DNA of 64,000 nt from Pantoea sp. Mb-10 (lineage in GTDB: Bacteria; Pseudomonadota; Gammaproteobacteria; Enterobacterales; Enterobacteriaceae). The notes under the pieces were generated by a model. That model worked only from the letters and a program-made list of their open reading frames with translations. It ran no database searches and was not told the origin of the DNA. Positions within the stretch are counted from its first letter, which is position 1; the number at the start of each line of letters is the position of its first letter. Where the stretch lies: the NCBI RefSeq assembly GCF_021272205.1, contig NZ_JAJSDX010000002.1:248001-312000 (forward strand), in the 5' to 3' direction. Positions 57,104-64,000 of the stretch are shown here, piece by piece. Both the position numbers and the translations under genes were made by a program.

Positions 57104-57646
57104 ATGACATTAAAAGATATTGTCGTTGGCTTCGGCACGACAGTGCGCAGTATCTGGATGATCGGCATGCATGCCTTCGCCAAACGTGAGACGCAGATGT
57201 ACCCGGAAGAGCCGGTTTACCTGCCGCCGCGCTACCGTGGACGCATCGTGCTGACGCGCGATCCTGACGGTGAAGAACGCTGTGTGGCGTGCAACCTGTG
57301 CGCCGTAGCCTGCCCGGTCGGCTGCATCTCGCTGCAAAAAGCGGAAATGCAGGATGGCCGCTGGTATCCGGAGTTTTTCCGCATCAACTTTTCCCGCTGC
57401 ATTTTCTGTGGTCTGTGTGAAGAAGCCTGTCCTACCACGGCGATTCAGCTGACGCCTGACTTTGAGCTGGGTGAATTCAAACGCCAGGATCTGGTGTATG
57501 AAAAAGAAGACCTGCTGATTTCCGGCCCGGGTAAATATCCGGAGTACAACTTCTACCGCATGGCGGGGATGGCGATCGACGGTAAAGAGAAAGGCGACGC
57601 GGAAAACGAAGCCAAGCCCATCGACGTCAAAGGCTTGTTGCCCTAA
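57104..57646 (+). CDS. nuoI: NADH-quinone oxidoreductase subunit I
   Basis: Ferredoxin-like subunit with two 4Fe-4S clusters (N6a, N6b) passing electrons to NuoB; 180 residues as in E. coli. Ligands are Cys60, Cys63, Cys66 with Cys109, and Cys99, Cys102, Cys105 with Cys70, from the two motifs [11 protein letters not shown] and [11 protein letters not shown]. It is 12 bases after nuoH. Confidence 0.97.
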   Translation: MTLKDIVVGFGTTVRSIWMIGMHAFAKRETQMYPEEPVYLPPRYRGRIVLTRDPDGEERCVACNLCAVACPVGCISLQKAEMQDGRWYPEFFRINFSRCIFCGLCEEACPTTAIQLTPDFELGEFKRQDLVYEKEDLLISGPGKYPEYNFYRMAGMAIDGKEKGDAENEAKPIDVKGLLP

Positions 57647-57656
57647 GGAGCCAGCT

Positions 57657-58208
57657 ATGGAATTTGCGTTTTATCTTTGCGGACTGGTGGCGGTGCTAAC
57701 AACGCTGCGCGTCATTACTCATACCAATCCGGTTCACGCACTGCTGTACCTGATTATTTCACTGCTCTCCATTGCGGGCGTGTTCTTTTCAATGGGCGCC
57801 TACTTTGCCGGTGCGCTGGAAATCATCGTCTACGCGGGTGCCATTATGGTGCTGTTCGTGTTCGTGGTGATGATGCTCAACCTGGGCAAAGCGCAGCAGG
57901 ATCAAGAGCGCGAATGGCTCAAACCGACGCTGTGGATCGGTCCTGGCATTGTTTCTCTGCTGCTGCTGGCAGTGATGATTTACGCCATTAGCACCGCGCA
58001 CGATCAGGGCATTGATGGCACGGTCATTGATGCGAAAGCGGTGGGAATTAGCCTGTTTGGCCCGTACGTTCTGGCTGTGGAACTGGCTTCGATGCTGCTG
58101 CTGGCGGGCTTGGTGGTGGCCTTCCATATTGGGCGTGACGAGCGTCAGGGCGAAGTGCTAAGCAACCGTCCAACGGATGCGCAAGCGAAGAAGGAGGAGC
58201 ATGCATGA
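57657..58208 (+). CDS. nuoJ: NADH-quinone oxidoreductase subunit J
   Basis: Membrane subunit with five hydrophobic segments, 183 residues (E. coli 184). The conserved [16 protein letters not shown] helix is part of the central proton axis that changes shape during turnover. AAGGAG precedes the ATG; the stop overlaps nuoK by four bases (ATGA). Confidence 0.96.
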   Translation: MEFAFYLCGLVAVLTTLRVITHTNPVHALLYLIISLLSIAGVFFSMGAYFAGALEIIVYAGAIMVLFVFVVMMLNLGKAQQDQEREWLKPTLWIGPGIVSLLLLAVMIYAISTAHDQGIDGTVIDAKAVGISLFGPYVLAVELASMLLLAGLVVAFHIGRDERQGEVLSNRPTDAQAKKEEHA

Positions 58209-58507
58209 TCCCGTTACAACATGGCCTGATGCTGGCTGCCGTGCTGTTTGTTCTCGGCCTGACCTCACTGGTTCTGCGCCGCAATCTGCTGTTTATGCTC
58301 ATTGGTCTGGAGATCATGATCAACGCCGCCGCGCTTGCGCTGGTGGTGGCGGGCAGCTATTGGGGACAAGCCGATGGCCAGGTGATGTACATTCTGGCAA
58401 TCAGCCTCGCGGCGGCCGAAGCCAGTATTGGTCTGGCGCTGCTGCTCCAGCTTTATCGTCGTCGTCAGACGCTGAACATTGACACTGTGAGCGAGATGCG
58501 CGGATGA
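58205..58507 (+). CDS. nuoK: NADH-quinone oxidoreductase subunit K
   Basis: Small membrane subunit, 100 residues with three hydrophobic helices. The two buried glutamates needed for proton movement lie in the [13 protein letters not shown] and [13 protein letters not shown] segments. Both ends overlap neighbours by four bases, indicating tight translational coupling with nuoJ and nuoL. Confidence 0.96.
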   Translation: MIPLQHGLMLAAVLFVLGLTSLVLRRNLLFMLIGLEIMINAAALALVVAGSYWGQADGQVMYILAISLAAAEASIGLALLLQLYRRRQTLNIDTVSEMRG

Positions 58508-60339
58508 ATCTTCTCTACTTAACCGTACTGTTTCCGCTGATCGGCTTTTTGCTGTTAGCGTTTTCCCGTGGTCGCTGGTCGGAGAACCTGTCGGCGACGG
58601 TGGGCATGGGCTCGGTGGGGCTTGCCGCTCTGACCACCCTGTTTGTTGGCATGGAGTTCTTTAGCCACGGCCAACAGCCATTTACCCAGCCGCTCTGGAC
58701 CTGGATGCAGGTTGGCCAGTTCAATATCAAAGTGAATTTGGTGCTGGATGGCCTGTCTTTAACCATGTTGTCAGTGGTCACGGGCGTGGGCTTCTTTATT
58801 CACATGTTCGCCTCATGGTACATGCGCGGTGAAGAGGGATATTCACGCTTCTTCGCCTATACCAACTTATTTATCGCCAGCATGGTGGTATTGGTCCTGG
58901 CGGACAACCTGATGCTGATGTATCTCGGTTGGGAAGGGGTGGGCCTCTGTTCTTACCTGCTGATTGGCTTCTATTACAGCAATCCAGAGAACGGCAAGGC
59001 GGCGATGAAAGCCTTTATTATCACCCGTGTGGGTGATGTGTTCCTCGCCTTCGCGCTGTTCATTCTCTACAACGAACTGGGCACCCTGAACTTCCGCGAA
59101 CTGATGACCCTGGCACCTGCGCACTTTGCCGCAGACAACCATATGTTGCAGTGGGCCACGCTGATGCTGCTCGGCGGCGCGGTCGGTAAGTCGGCTCAGC
59201 TGCCGTTGCAAACCTGGCTGGCGGACGCCATGGCCGGTCCGACACCGGTTTCAGCGCTGATCCACGCGGCGACCATGGTGACAGCCGGTGTCTACCTGAT
59301 CGCCCGCACGCATGGCCTGTTCCTGCTGACGCCAGACGTGCTGCATCTGGTAGGCATTGTCGGTGCCGTGACGCTGGTGCTGGCAGGCTTTGCAGCGCTG
59401 GTGCAAACCGACATCAAACGCGTGTTGGCTTACTCCACCATGAGTCAGATCGGCTACATGTTCCTGGCGCTGGGCGTTCAGGCGTGGGATGCCGCCATCT
59501 TCCACCTGATGACGCACGCCTTCTTCAAAGCGCTGCTGTTCCTCTCGTCCGGTTCGGTGATTCTGGCTTGCCATCACGAGCAGAACATTTTCAAGATGGG
59601 TGGCCTGCGTAAGAGCATTCCACTGGTTTACGTTTGCTTCCTGGTGGGTGGCGCAGCGCTGGCGGCACTGCCGCTGGTGACGGCCGGTTTCTACAGTAAA
59701 GATGAGATCCTGTTCGGTGCGCTGGCAAATGGTCACGTCAATCTCATGGTGGCGGGTCTGGTCGGCGCCTTCCTGACCTCAATCTATACCTTCCGCATGA
59801 TTTTCATCGTCTTCCACGGCGAAGAAAAAATTCATGCGCACGCCGGTAAAGGCATTACGCATCACTTACCGCTCATTGTGCTGCTGGTGCTTTCTACTTT
59901 CGTGGGCGCGTTGATTACGCCGCCGCTGGCGGGCGTTCTGCCGGAGAACACTTTTGGCGAAACAGGCAAAGTGGCGCTGGAAGTGACCTCTGGGGTGGTC
60001 GCGGTGCTGGGCATTCTGATCGCTGCCGCGCTCTGGCTGGGTAAACGTCAGCTGGTGAGCCGCGTGGCCAACAGCGCACCGGGTCGCTTCTTTGGCACGT
60101 GGTGGTTCGCGGCTTGGGGCTTCGACTGGCTCTACGATAAGGTTTTCGTTAAACCTTATCTGGGTGTGGCGTGGCTGCTGCAGCGCGATCCGCTGAATGC
60201 CGTGATGAACCTGCCTGCGCTGCTGTCGCGTATCGGCAATAAAGGCCTGGTGACCAGTGAGAATGGCCACCTGCGCTGGTACGTTGCGTCCATGAGCATT
60301 GGCGCTGTGGTTGTGCTGGCGCTGATGCTGGTGATCTAA
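58504..60339 (+). CDS. nuoL: NADH-quinone oxidoreductase subunit L
   Basis: Antiporter-like distal proton pump subunit, 611 residues (E. coli 613). It has about 16 membrane helices and the lateral amphipathic helix at its C-terminus. [16 protein letters not shown] holds the key glutamate, [33 protein letters not shown] the pump-site lysine region, and [14 protein letters not shown] a further lysine. A UUCG-loop hairpin follows at 60353 before nuoM. Confidence 0.97.
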   Translation: MNLLYLTVLFPLIGFLLLAFSRGRWSENLSATVGMGSVGLAALTTLFVGMEFFSHGQQPFTQPLWTWMQVGQFNIKVNLVLDGLSLTMLSVVTGVGFFIHMFASWYMRGEEGYSRFFAYTNLFIASMVVLVLADNLMLMYLGWEGVGLCSYLLIGFYYSNPENGKAAMKAFIITRVGDVFLAFALFILYNELGTLNFRELMTLAPAHFAADNHMLQWATLMLLGGAVGKSAQLPLQTWLADAMAGPTPVSALIHAATMVTAGVYLIARTHGLFLLTPDVLHLVGIVGAVTLVLAGFAALVQTDIKRVLAYSTMSQIGYMFLALGVQAWDAAIFHLMTHAFFKALLFLSSGSVILACHHEQNIFKMGGLRKSIPLVYVCFLVGGAALAALPLVTAGFYSKDEILFGALANGHVNLMVAGLVGAFLTSIYTFRMIFIVFHGEEKIHAHAGKGITHHLPLIVLLVLSTFVGALITPPLAGVLPENTFGETGKVALEVTSGVVAVLGILIAAALWLGKRQLVSRVANSAPGRFFGTWWFAAWGFDWLYDKVFVKPYLGVAWLLQRDPLNAVMNLPALLSRIGNKGLVTSENGHLRWYVASMSIGAVVVLALMLVI

Positions 60340-60352
60340 AGATTGATGAGCG

Positions 60353-60370
60353 GGGCGAGTTCGCTCGCCC
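60353..60370 (+). other. Hairpin between nuoL and nuoM
   Basis: GGGCGAG-TTCG-CTCGCCC is a perfect 7-bp stem with a UUCG loop, 14 bases after the nuoL stop and without a T-run. It resembles the GGGCGAGC palindrome between prmB and aroC. A role in processing or in protecting the upstream message is plausible. Confidence 0.55.
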
Positions 60371-60422
60371 AATTAGAATGTCAAAATTGCCTGAAGTCAG
60401 GCAATAAAAAGGGAAGTTCGCC

Positions 60423-61943
60423 GTGTTATTACCTTGGCTAATAATCATCCCCTTCGTCGGGGGCTTGCTTTGCTGGTTAGCGGAGCGCCTCGGCGCGAAA
60501 GTGCCGCGCTGGATCGCCATGATCACCATGGGGCTGACGCTGGCGCTTGGCCTGCAGCTGTGGCTGCAGGGAGGCTATTCATTGACGCAGGCTGCCGGTA
60601 TTCCGCAGTGGCAATCGACGTTCCTTGTGCCGTGGATTCCGCGTTTTGGTATCAATTTCCATCTGGCAATTGATGGGCTTTCCCTGTTGATGGTCGTGCT
60701 GACGGGGCTGCTGGGCTTGATGGCGGTGCTGTGCTCATGGAACGAAATTGAGAAATATCAGGGCTTTTTCCACCTCAATCTGATGTGGATCCTCGGTGGC
60801 GTAATCGGCGTGTTCCTGGCCATCGACATGTTCCTGTTCTTCTTCTTCTGGGAAATGATGCTGGTGCCGATGTACTTCCTCATCGCGCTCTGGGGTCATA
60901 AAGCGTCTGACGGCAAAACCCGTATCACTGCGGCCACCAAATTCTTCATTTATACCCAAGCGTCCGGTTTGGTGATGCTGATTGCGATTCTGGCGCTGGT
61001 GTTTGTGCACTACAGTGCCACCGGTGAATGGACCTTCAGCTACGAGCAGCTGCTGAAGACGCCGATGTCGCATACCGTTGAATACCTGCTGATGCTGGGC
61101 TTCTTTATCGCGTTCGCCGTGAAAATGCCGGTCGTACCGCTGCACGGCTGGCTGCCCGATGCGCACAGTCAGGCGCCGACGGCAGGCTCGGTCGACCTCG
61201 CCGGTATTTTGCTGAAAACCGCGGCCTATGGTCTGCTGCGCTTCAGCTTGCCGCTGTTCCCGCACGCTTCCGCCGAATTTGCGCCTATCGCCATGTGGCT
61301 GGGTATTATCGGCATCTTCTACGGCGCGTGGATGGCGTTCTCGCAGACGGATATCAAACGCCTGATCGCCTACACCTCTATCTCGCACATGGGCTTCGTG
61401 CTGATTGCCATCTATACCGGCAGCCAGCTGGCGTTCCAGGGCGCGGTGATCCAGATGATCGCCCACGGCCTGTCCGCTGCCGCGCTGTTTATTCTGTGTG
61501 GTCAGCTGTATGAGCGTCTGCATACACGTGATTTGCGCCAGATGGGCGGTTTGTGGTCACGTATTAAATGGATCCCGGGCTTATCGCTGTTCTTTGCGGT
61601 GGCGAATCTCGGCATGCCAGGCACCGGTAACTTTGTCGGCGAGTTTATGATCCTTACCGGCAGTTTCCAGGTGGTGCCGGTTATCATCGTGATTGCCACC
61701 TTTGGTCTGGTGTTTGCGTCGGTGTACTCCCTGATCATGATGCAGCGTGCCTACTACGGTGAAGCCAAATCTACCGAGCCGCTGCCGGGCATGTCCCCGC
61801 GTGAATTTATGACCATTGGCGTGCTGGTGGTGCTGCTGACGCTGTTGGGCGTCTATCCTCAGCCGATCCTCGACACGTCCCACGCTGCGATGAGCAATAT
61901 TCAGCAGTGGTTTACCGCTTCAATTTCAACTACAAGGCCGTAA
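60423..61943 (+). CDS. nuoM: NADH-quinone oxidoreductase subunit M
   Basis: Second antiporter-like pump subunit, 506 residues (E. coli 509), with about 14 membrane helices. FFWEMMLVPMYFLIALWG holds the conserved glutamate (Glu144 in E. coli), and FAVKMPVVPLHGWLPDAHSQAPTAGSVDLAG the pump-site lysine. The start is GTG at 60423 with AAGGGAAG upstream. Confidence 0.97.
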   Translation: MLLPWLIIIPFVGGLLCWLAERLGAKVPRWIAMITMGLTLALGLQLWLQGGYSLTQAAGIPQWQSTFLVPWIPRFGINFHLAIDGLSLLMVVLTGLLGLMAVLCSWNEIEKYQGFFHLNLMWILGGVIGVFLAIDMFLFFFFWEMMLVPMYFLIALWGHKASDGKTRITAATKFFIYTQASGLVMLIAILALVFVHYSATGEWTFSYEQLLKTPMSHTVEYLLMLGFFIAFAVKMPVVPLHGWLPDAHSQAPTAGSVDLAGILLKTAAYGLLRFSLPLFPHASAEFAPIAMWLGIIGIFYGAWMAFSQTDIKRLIAYTSISHMGFVLIAIYTGSQLAFQGAVIQMIAHGLSAAALFILCGQLYERLHTRDLRQMGGLWSRIKWIPGLSLFFAVANLGMPGTGNFVGEFMILTGSFQVVPVIIVIATFGLVFASVYSLIMMQRAYYGEAKSTEPLPGMSPREFMTIGVLVVLLTLLGVYPQPILDTSHAAMSNIQQWFTASISTTRP

Positions 61944-61949
61944 TTCGCC

Positions 61950-63407
61950 ATGACAATAACTCCTCAACAATTGATCGCGTTACTGCCGCTGTTAATCGTC
62001 GGATTGACGGTGGTGGTTGTGATGCTGTCCATTGCGTGGCGACGCAACCACTTTGTTAATGCCACCCTGACAGTGATTGGACTCAACCTTGCGCTGTTTT
62101 CACTCTGGTTTGTTAGCCACGTGGGTGCGCTGGATGTCACGCCGTTGCTGCGCGTGGACGGCTACTCCATGTTCTATACCGCGCTGGTAATGCTGGCGAG
62201 TTTGGCCACCTGCACCTTCGCGTATCCGTGGCTGGCGGGCTACCCTGACAACAAGGACGAGTTTTATCTGCTGGTGCTGATTGCCGCACTGGGTGGCGTG
62301 GTGCTCGCCAGCGCCAACCATCTGGCGGCGCTGTTTATTGGTATTGAACTGCTGTCTCTGCCGCTGTTTGGCTTGATTGGCTATGCGTTCCGTCAGAAAC
62401 GGTCGCTGGAAGCCGCGCTGAAATACACCATCCTTTCTGCGGCCGCCTCATCGTTCCTGCTGTTTGGTATCGCCCTCATTTATGCCGATTCCGGGAGCCT
62501 CAGCTTTGTTCAGCTGGGAAAAAGCCTGAATGACGGCATGATTCAGCAGCCGCTGCTGCTGGTGGGGTTGGGCATGATGATTATCGGCCTTGGCTTTAAG
62601 CTGTCGCTGGTGCCGTTCCACCTGTGGACGCCCGATGTCTACCAGGGCGCGCCCGCGCCAGTTTCGACCTTCCTGGCTACCGCCAGTAAAATCGCGATTT
62701 TTGCCGTGATCATGCGCCTGTTTATGTACGCGCCGGTGACGGACAGCGAAGCGGTACGCACGGTACTGGGCGTGATTGCCTTTGTCTCGATTCTGTTTGG
62801 TAACCTGATGGCGATTTCGCAGAGCAACATCAAGCGTCTGCTCGGCTACTCTTCTATTGCGCACTTGGGTTATCTGCTGGTGGCGCTGATTGCGGTGAAA
62901 ACCCATCAGCTGTCGCTGGAGACGGCGGGGGTGTATCTGGCAGGCTACCTGTTCAGCAGCCTCGGCGCCTTTGGCGTGGTGAGTTTGATGTCCAGTCCTT
63001 ACCGTGGCCCGGATGCCGACTCGCTCTACTCTTACCGCGGTCTGTTCTGGCACCGTCCCATTCTGTCTGCGGTGATGACCGTGATGATGCTGTCGCTGGC
63101 GGGCATTCCGATGACGCTCGGCTTCATTGGCAAATTCTACGTGATCGCGTCTGGCGTAAATGCACACCTGTGGTGGCTCACGGGGGCGGTGGTGGCGGGC
63201 AGTGCCATCGGTCTCTATTACTACCTGCGCGTAACGGTAAGCCTCTATCTCAGCCCGCCGGAGTTGCACACCCGCGATACGCCCGCCAACTGGGCATTTA
63301 CGGCAGGTGGCGTCGTGGTGCTGATCTCCGCGATTTTGGTGCTGCTGTTAGGGGTGTATCCGCAGCCGCTGATCTCGCTGGTGCAGATGGCGCAACCGCT
63401 GATGTAA
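61950..63407 (+). CDS. nuoN: NADH-quinone oxidoreductase subunit N
   Basis: Third antiporter-like subunit, nearest the quinone module, 485 residues as in E. coli. About 14 hydrophobic helices are seen. [17 protein letters not shown] carries the glutamate and [34 protein letters not shown] the pump-site lysine. It lies 6 bases after nuoM and is the last gene of the operon, followed by a strong terminator. Confidence 0.97.
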   Translation: MTITPQQLIALLPLLIVGLTVVVVMLSIAWRRNHFVNATLTVIGLNLALFSLWFVSHVGALDVTPLLRVDGYSMFYTALVMLASLATCTFAYPWLAGYPDNKDEFYLLVLIAALGGVVLASANHLAALFIGIELLSLPLFGLIGYAFRQKRSLEAALKYTILSAAASSFLLFGIALIYADSGSLSFVQLGKSLNDGMIQQPLLLVGLGMMIIGLGFKLSLVPFHLWTPDVYQGAPAPVSTFLATASKIAIFAVIMRLFMYAPVTDSEAVRTVLGVIAFVSILFGNLMAISQSNIKRLLGYSSIAHLGYLLVALIAVKTHQLSLETAGVYLAGYLFSSLGAFGVVSLMSSPYRGPDADSLYSYRGLFWHRPILSAVMTVMMLSLAGIPMTLGFIGKFYVIASGVNAHLWWLTGAVVAGSAIGLYYYLRVTVSLYLSPPELHTRDTPANWAFTAGGVVVLISAILVLLLGVYPQPLISLVQMAQPLM

Positions 63408-63426
63408 CCCTTCACAGCCGCACACT

Positions 63427-63454
63427 AATCAGGCCTTCGGGCCTGATTTTTTTT
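63427..63454 (+). terminator. Intrinsic terminator of the nuo operon
   Basis: AATCAGGCC-TTCG-GGCCTGATT (63427-63448) is a perfect 9-bp stem closed by a C(UUCG)G tetraloop and followed by eight Ts. It is a textbook terminator, 20 bases after nuoN. Confidence 0.95.
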
Positions 63455-63553
63455 GCCTACCGCTTGGCCAGACAAAGCCAGATGTGAGCGTCCCTGCGGC
63501 GCGGGGTGTGTTATTCTGCACTTTCCTTTCTCCGATGCATATCAGGAATTATT

Positions 63554-64000
63554 ATGGATATTCAATGGGTTGATTGCCATCACCGGGCGCTAAACGTGCA
63601 GCAGCTGCACCGGTTACTGGCGTTACGTAATCAGGTATTTATCGTCGAGCAAAACTGCCCTTACCTGGATATCGACGGGCAGGATCTGGCACGCGACAAT
63701 CGTCATATTCTGGGGGAATTGGAGGGGAAGCTGCTGGCTTATGCGCGCGTGCTCACGCCTGCCGACGACGCCGCACCGGTGATGATTGGCCGCGTGATCG
63801 TGTCACAGGAGGCGAGGGGGCTACAGCTGGGTTACCGCCTGATGGAGAAGGCGCTGGAGAGCTGTGAGCAACACTGGCCGCAGCACGCCATTTATCTTTC
63901 AGCCCAGGCACATCTTGAAGGGTTCTACGGCCGTTTAGGCTTTAGCGCGGTGGGGGAGGTGTATCTGGAAGACAACATTCCGCATATCGGTATGCAGAGA
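63554..64000 (+). CDS. elaA: GNAT-family acetyltransferase ElaA (3'-truncated by window end)
   Basis: The last 447 bases are one open frame of 149 codons without a stop, starting at ATG 63554 with AGGAA upstream. The product (MDIQWVDCHHRALNVQQLHRL onward) matches E. coli ElaA (153 residues): LRNQVFIVEQNCPYLDIDGQDL, then GRVIVSQEARGLQLGYRLMEKAL as the acetyl-CoA binding motif A, and YGRLGF. It is therefore almost complete, lacking only a few C-terminal residues. It is a probable N-acetyltransferase of unknown substrate. It sits downstream of nuoN as in E. coli. Confidence 0.9.
   Translation, partial: MDIQWVDCHHRALNVQQLHRLLALRNQVFIVEQNCPYLDIDGQDLARDNRHILGELEGKLLAYARVLTPADDAAPVMIGRVIVSQEARGLQLGYRLMEKALESCEQHWPQHAIYLSAQAHLEGFYGRLGFSAVGEVYLEDNIPHIGMQR

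Overview
The window is a contiguous stretch of an enterobacterial chromosome. Almost every protein aligns end to end, by memory, with an Escherichia coli counterpart, and the gene order follows the E. coli 50-53 min region (yfcZ-fadIJ-sixA-smrB-prmB-aroC-mepA-yfcA-epmC-yfcL-mnmC-fabB-flk-pdxB-usg-truA-dedA-accD-folC-dedD-cvpA-purF-ubiX-his transport-yfcH-yfcF-yfcD-pta-ackA-yfbV-yfbT-yfbR-alaA-lrhA-nuoA-N-elaA). GC-rich coding sequence, high but imperfect protein similarity, and loss of several E. coli accessory genes suggest an Erwiniaceae-type relative (Pantoea, Erwinia or similar). The genus cannot be fixed by reading alone.

Layout. 1-10 kb: yfcZ, the anaerobic-type beta-oxidation pair fadIJ behind a FadR box, then sixA, smrB, prmB-aroC-mepA-yfcA and epmC-yfcL. 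10-16.5 kb: mnmC diverges from fabB, whose promoter carries adjacent FadR and FabR sites. A MocR-type regulator diverging from a rhodanese follows, then flk. 16.6-22.6 kb: a tricarboxylate uptake locus (tctCBA, divergent tctDE) and an EamA transporter, lying between flk and pdxB where E. coli has neither. 22.7-32.8 kb: pdxB, usg-truA-dedA, accD, folC-dedD, cvpA-purF (PurR box) and ubiX. 33-36.2 kb: a single LAO/His-type binding protein and hisQMP, with a candidate sigma-54 promoter upstream and an ERIC element in the intercistronic gap. 36-48 kb: yfcH, yfcF, yfcD, ackA-pta, yfbV, yfbT, alaA-yfbR, and lrhA flanked by two long AT-rich gaps. 48.4-63.4 kb: the 13-gene respiratory complex I operon with fused nuoCD, closed by a strong terminator. 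The window ends inside elaA.

Functionally this is core metabolism: fatty acid synthesis (fabB, accD) and breakdown (fadIJ), acetate overflow (ackA-pta), NADH oxidation (nuo), aromatic, purine, folate, ubiquinone and PLP biosynthesis, tRNA and ribosomal protein modification, and nutrient uptake. I found no phage, transposase, CRISPR array, toxin-antitoxin pair, defence island, tRNA or rRNA, and no convincing undescribed multi-gene system. The points worth a second look are regulatory DNA (alaA leader hairpin, nuo 22-bp palindrome, tct and MocR intergenic repeats, ERIC in the his transport operon), the mosaic single binding protein, and the inserted or replaced loci.
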